64,000 nucleotides of DNA from Streptomyces sp. ISL-12 (lineage in GTDB: Bacteria > Actinomycetota > Actinomycetes > Streptomycetales > Streptomycetaceae), in the NCBI RefSeq assembly GCF_018614415.1, contig NZ_JAGGOO010000006.1:1-64000 (forward strand), in the 5' to 3' direction. The notes below the pieces were generated by a model. It was not told the origin of the DNA. It saw only the letters and a program-made list of their open reading frames with translations, and did no database searches. This document shows, in pieces, positions 63,540-64,000 of this stretch. Numbering within the stretch: the stretch's first letter is position 1; each line of letters begins with the position of its first letter. Position numbers and translations under genes: made by a program.

Positions 63540-64000
63540 TCAGCCGAAGCTCGCCTTCGCAAGCCAGAACTCCAGCAGCTCCCGGTCGCCCACCACCTCC
63601 AGGTCCGGCGCGTCCAGCGGCAGCCGCCGGTAGAAGAGGTACAGCACGGAGGCCAGCGGCCCGCGCACCGCGGCCGTCGCCTCCTCGTGGCCGCGCCGCC
63701 AGGTGACGCCGTCGGGCGTGAGGCCGACCAGCCAGTCGGCGCCGAGCGCGGGGGCGGTGTCGGTGGCGTGCAGCTGGATGGTGCGGCCGGGGGCGCGCAG
63801 GTCCTTCGCCGGTCCGTCGGGCAGGGCCCGCTGCACGAACTCCACGATCTCCAGCCACTCGTCCAGCGCGTCGGCGGCCACCTCGGGCGCCACCGTCCCG
63901 GGCGCGCGGCCCGCCGCGAGCGCCCCGTCCGCGCCGTGCACGATCAGCTCGTGGCACATCCGGCGGGCCCAGAACGCGGCGTCGTGCTTCCCCATCCACG
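63540..64000 (-). CDS. Mycothiol-dependent maleylpyruvate isomerase-family protein, partial
   Basis: The frame continues past the right edge (a Trp codon precedes the internal Met at 63995), so the N-terminus is missing. Visible: FWARRMCHELIVHGADG, the His-containing end of the MDMPI/DinB four-helix domain, and the C-terminal domain (TIQLHATDTAPALGADWLVG...LEFWLAKASFG). Members use mycothiol as cofactor for isomerase or S-transfer reactions, fitting an actinobacterium; the substrate is unknown. Confidence 0.82.
   Translation of the reverse strand, partial: WMGKHDAAFWARRMCHELIVHGADGALAAGRAPGTVAPEVAADALDEWLEIVEFVQRALPDGPAKDLRAPGRTIQLHATDTAPALGADWLVGLTPDGVTWRRGHEEATAAVRGPLASVLYLFYRRLPLDAPDLEVVGDRELLEFWLAKASFG

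Overview
The window is high-GC actinobacterial DNA, almost certainly a Streptomyces chromosome core region. Reasons: very high GC with GC-rich third codon positions, GTG and TTG starts, twin-arginine lipoproteins, an LAETG sortase substrate, a very long Gly/Pro/Arg-rich IF2 N-terminus, and housekeeping order truB-rbfA-DUF503-infB-ylxR-nusA-rimP / proS / ispG-rseP-dxr. From memory (not checked) the order matches the S. coelicolor SCO565x-SCO571x neighbourhood. I see no rRNA, tRNA, CRISPR array, transposase, integrase or replication origin.

Layout. 1-1247: 5' part of a trypsin-like/P-loop fusion protein running off the left edge. 1503-8596: leftward operon rimP-nusA-ylxR-infB-DUF503-rbfA-truB, ending in a 14-bp hairpin. 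8845-10814: rightward envelope lipoprotein, ferritin-like DUF4439 protein and a phosphotransferase-like protein lacking its catalytic motif. 10815-11295: composite repeat. 11296-20933 leftward: proS, two GNAT acetyltransferases, MEP-pathway ispG and dxr with the site-2 protease rseP and an XRE regulator, then an acyl-CoA dehydrogenase.

21245-34077: a carbohydrate island. A LacI regulator gene (+) faces a six-gene operon (-) coding for a lipoprotein sugar-binding protein, two permeases, GH42, GH95-like and GH12 enzymes; a GH3 gene diverges from it. Four near-identical palindromes (core GAAGCGCTTC) lie before lacI, the operon and the GH3 gene, so this looks like one self-regulated regulon. The enzyme set fits xyloglucan or a similar galactosylated/fucosylated beta-glucan.

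34165-49771 and 54740-58237: polyamine/GABA catabolism. It holds gabT, three aldehyde dehydrogenases, a gamma-glutamylputrescine-oxidase-like flavoenzyme, potABCD-type transporter genes in one operon with an aldehyde dehydrogenase, a polyamine-type aminotransferase, and AsnC/Lrp and PucR regulators. Interspersed are a VirD4-like membrane ATPase, a PAP2 phosphatase and a NADAR protein. A second copy of the composite repeat follows NADAR, again between convergent genes. Then come a DUF4190 protein, an adenosine-deaminase-family enzyme with a TTG start, a GDPD phosphodiesterase and an orphan 121-aa protein behind two palindromes.

58428-64000: an ABC ATPase with degenerate motifs and its repeat-expanded permease, a glyoxalase-fold protein, a LOG-family protein, an LAETG cell-wall protein with a clear promoter, and a partial mycothiol-dependent isomerase-like gene at the right edge.
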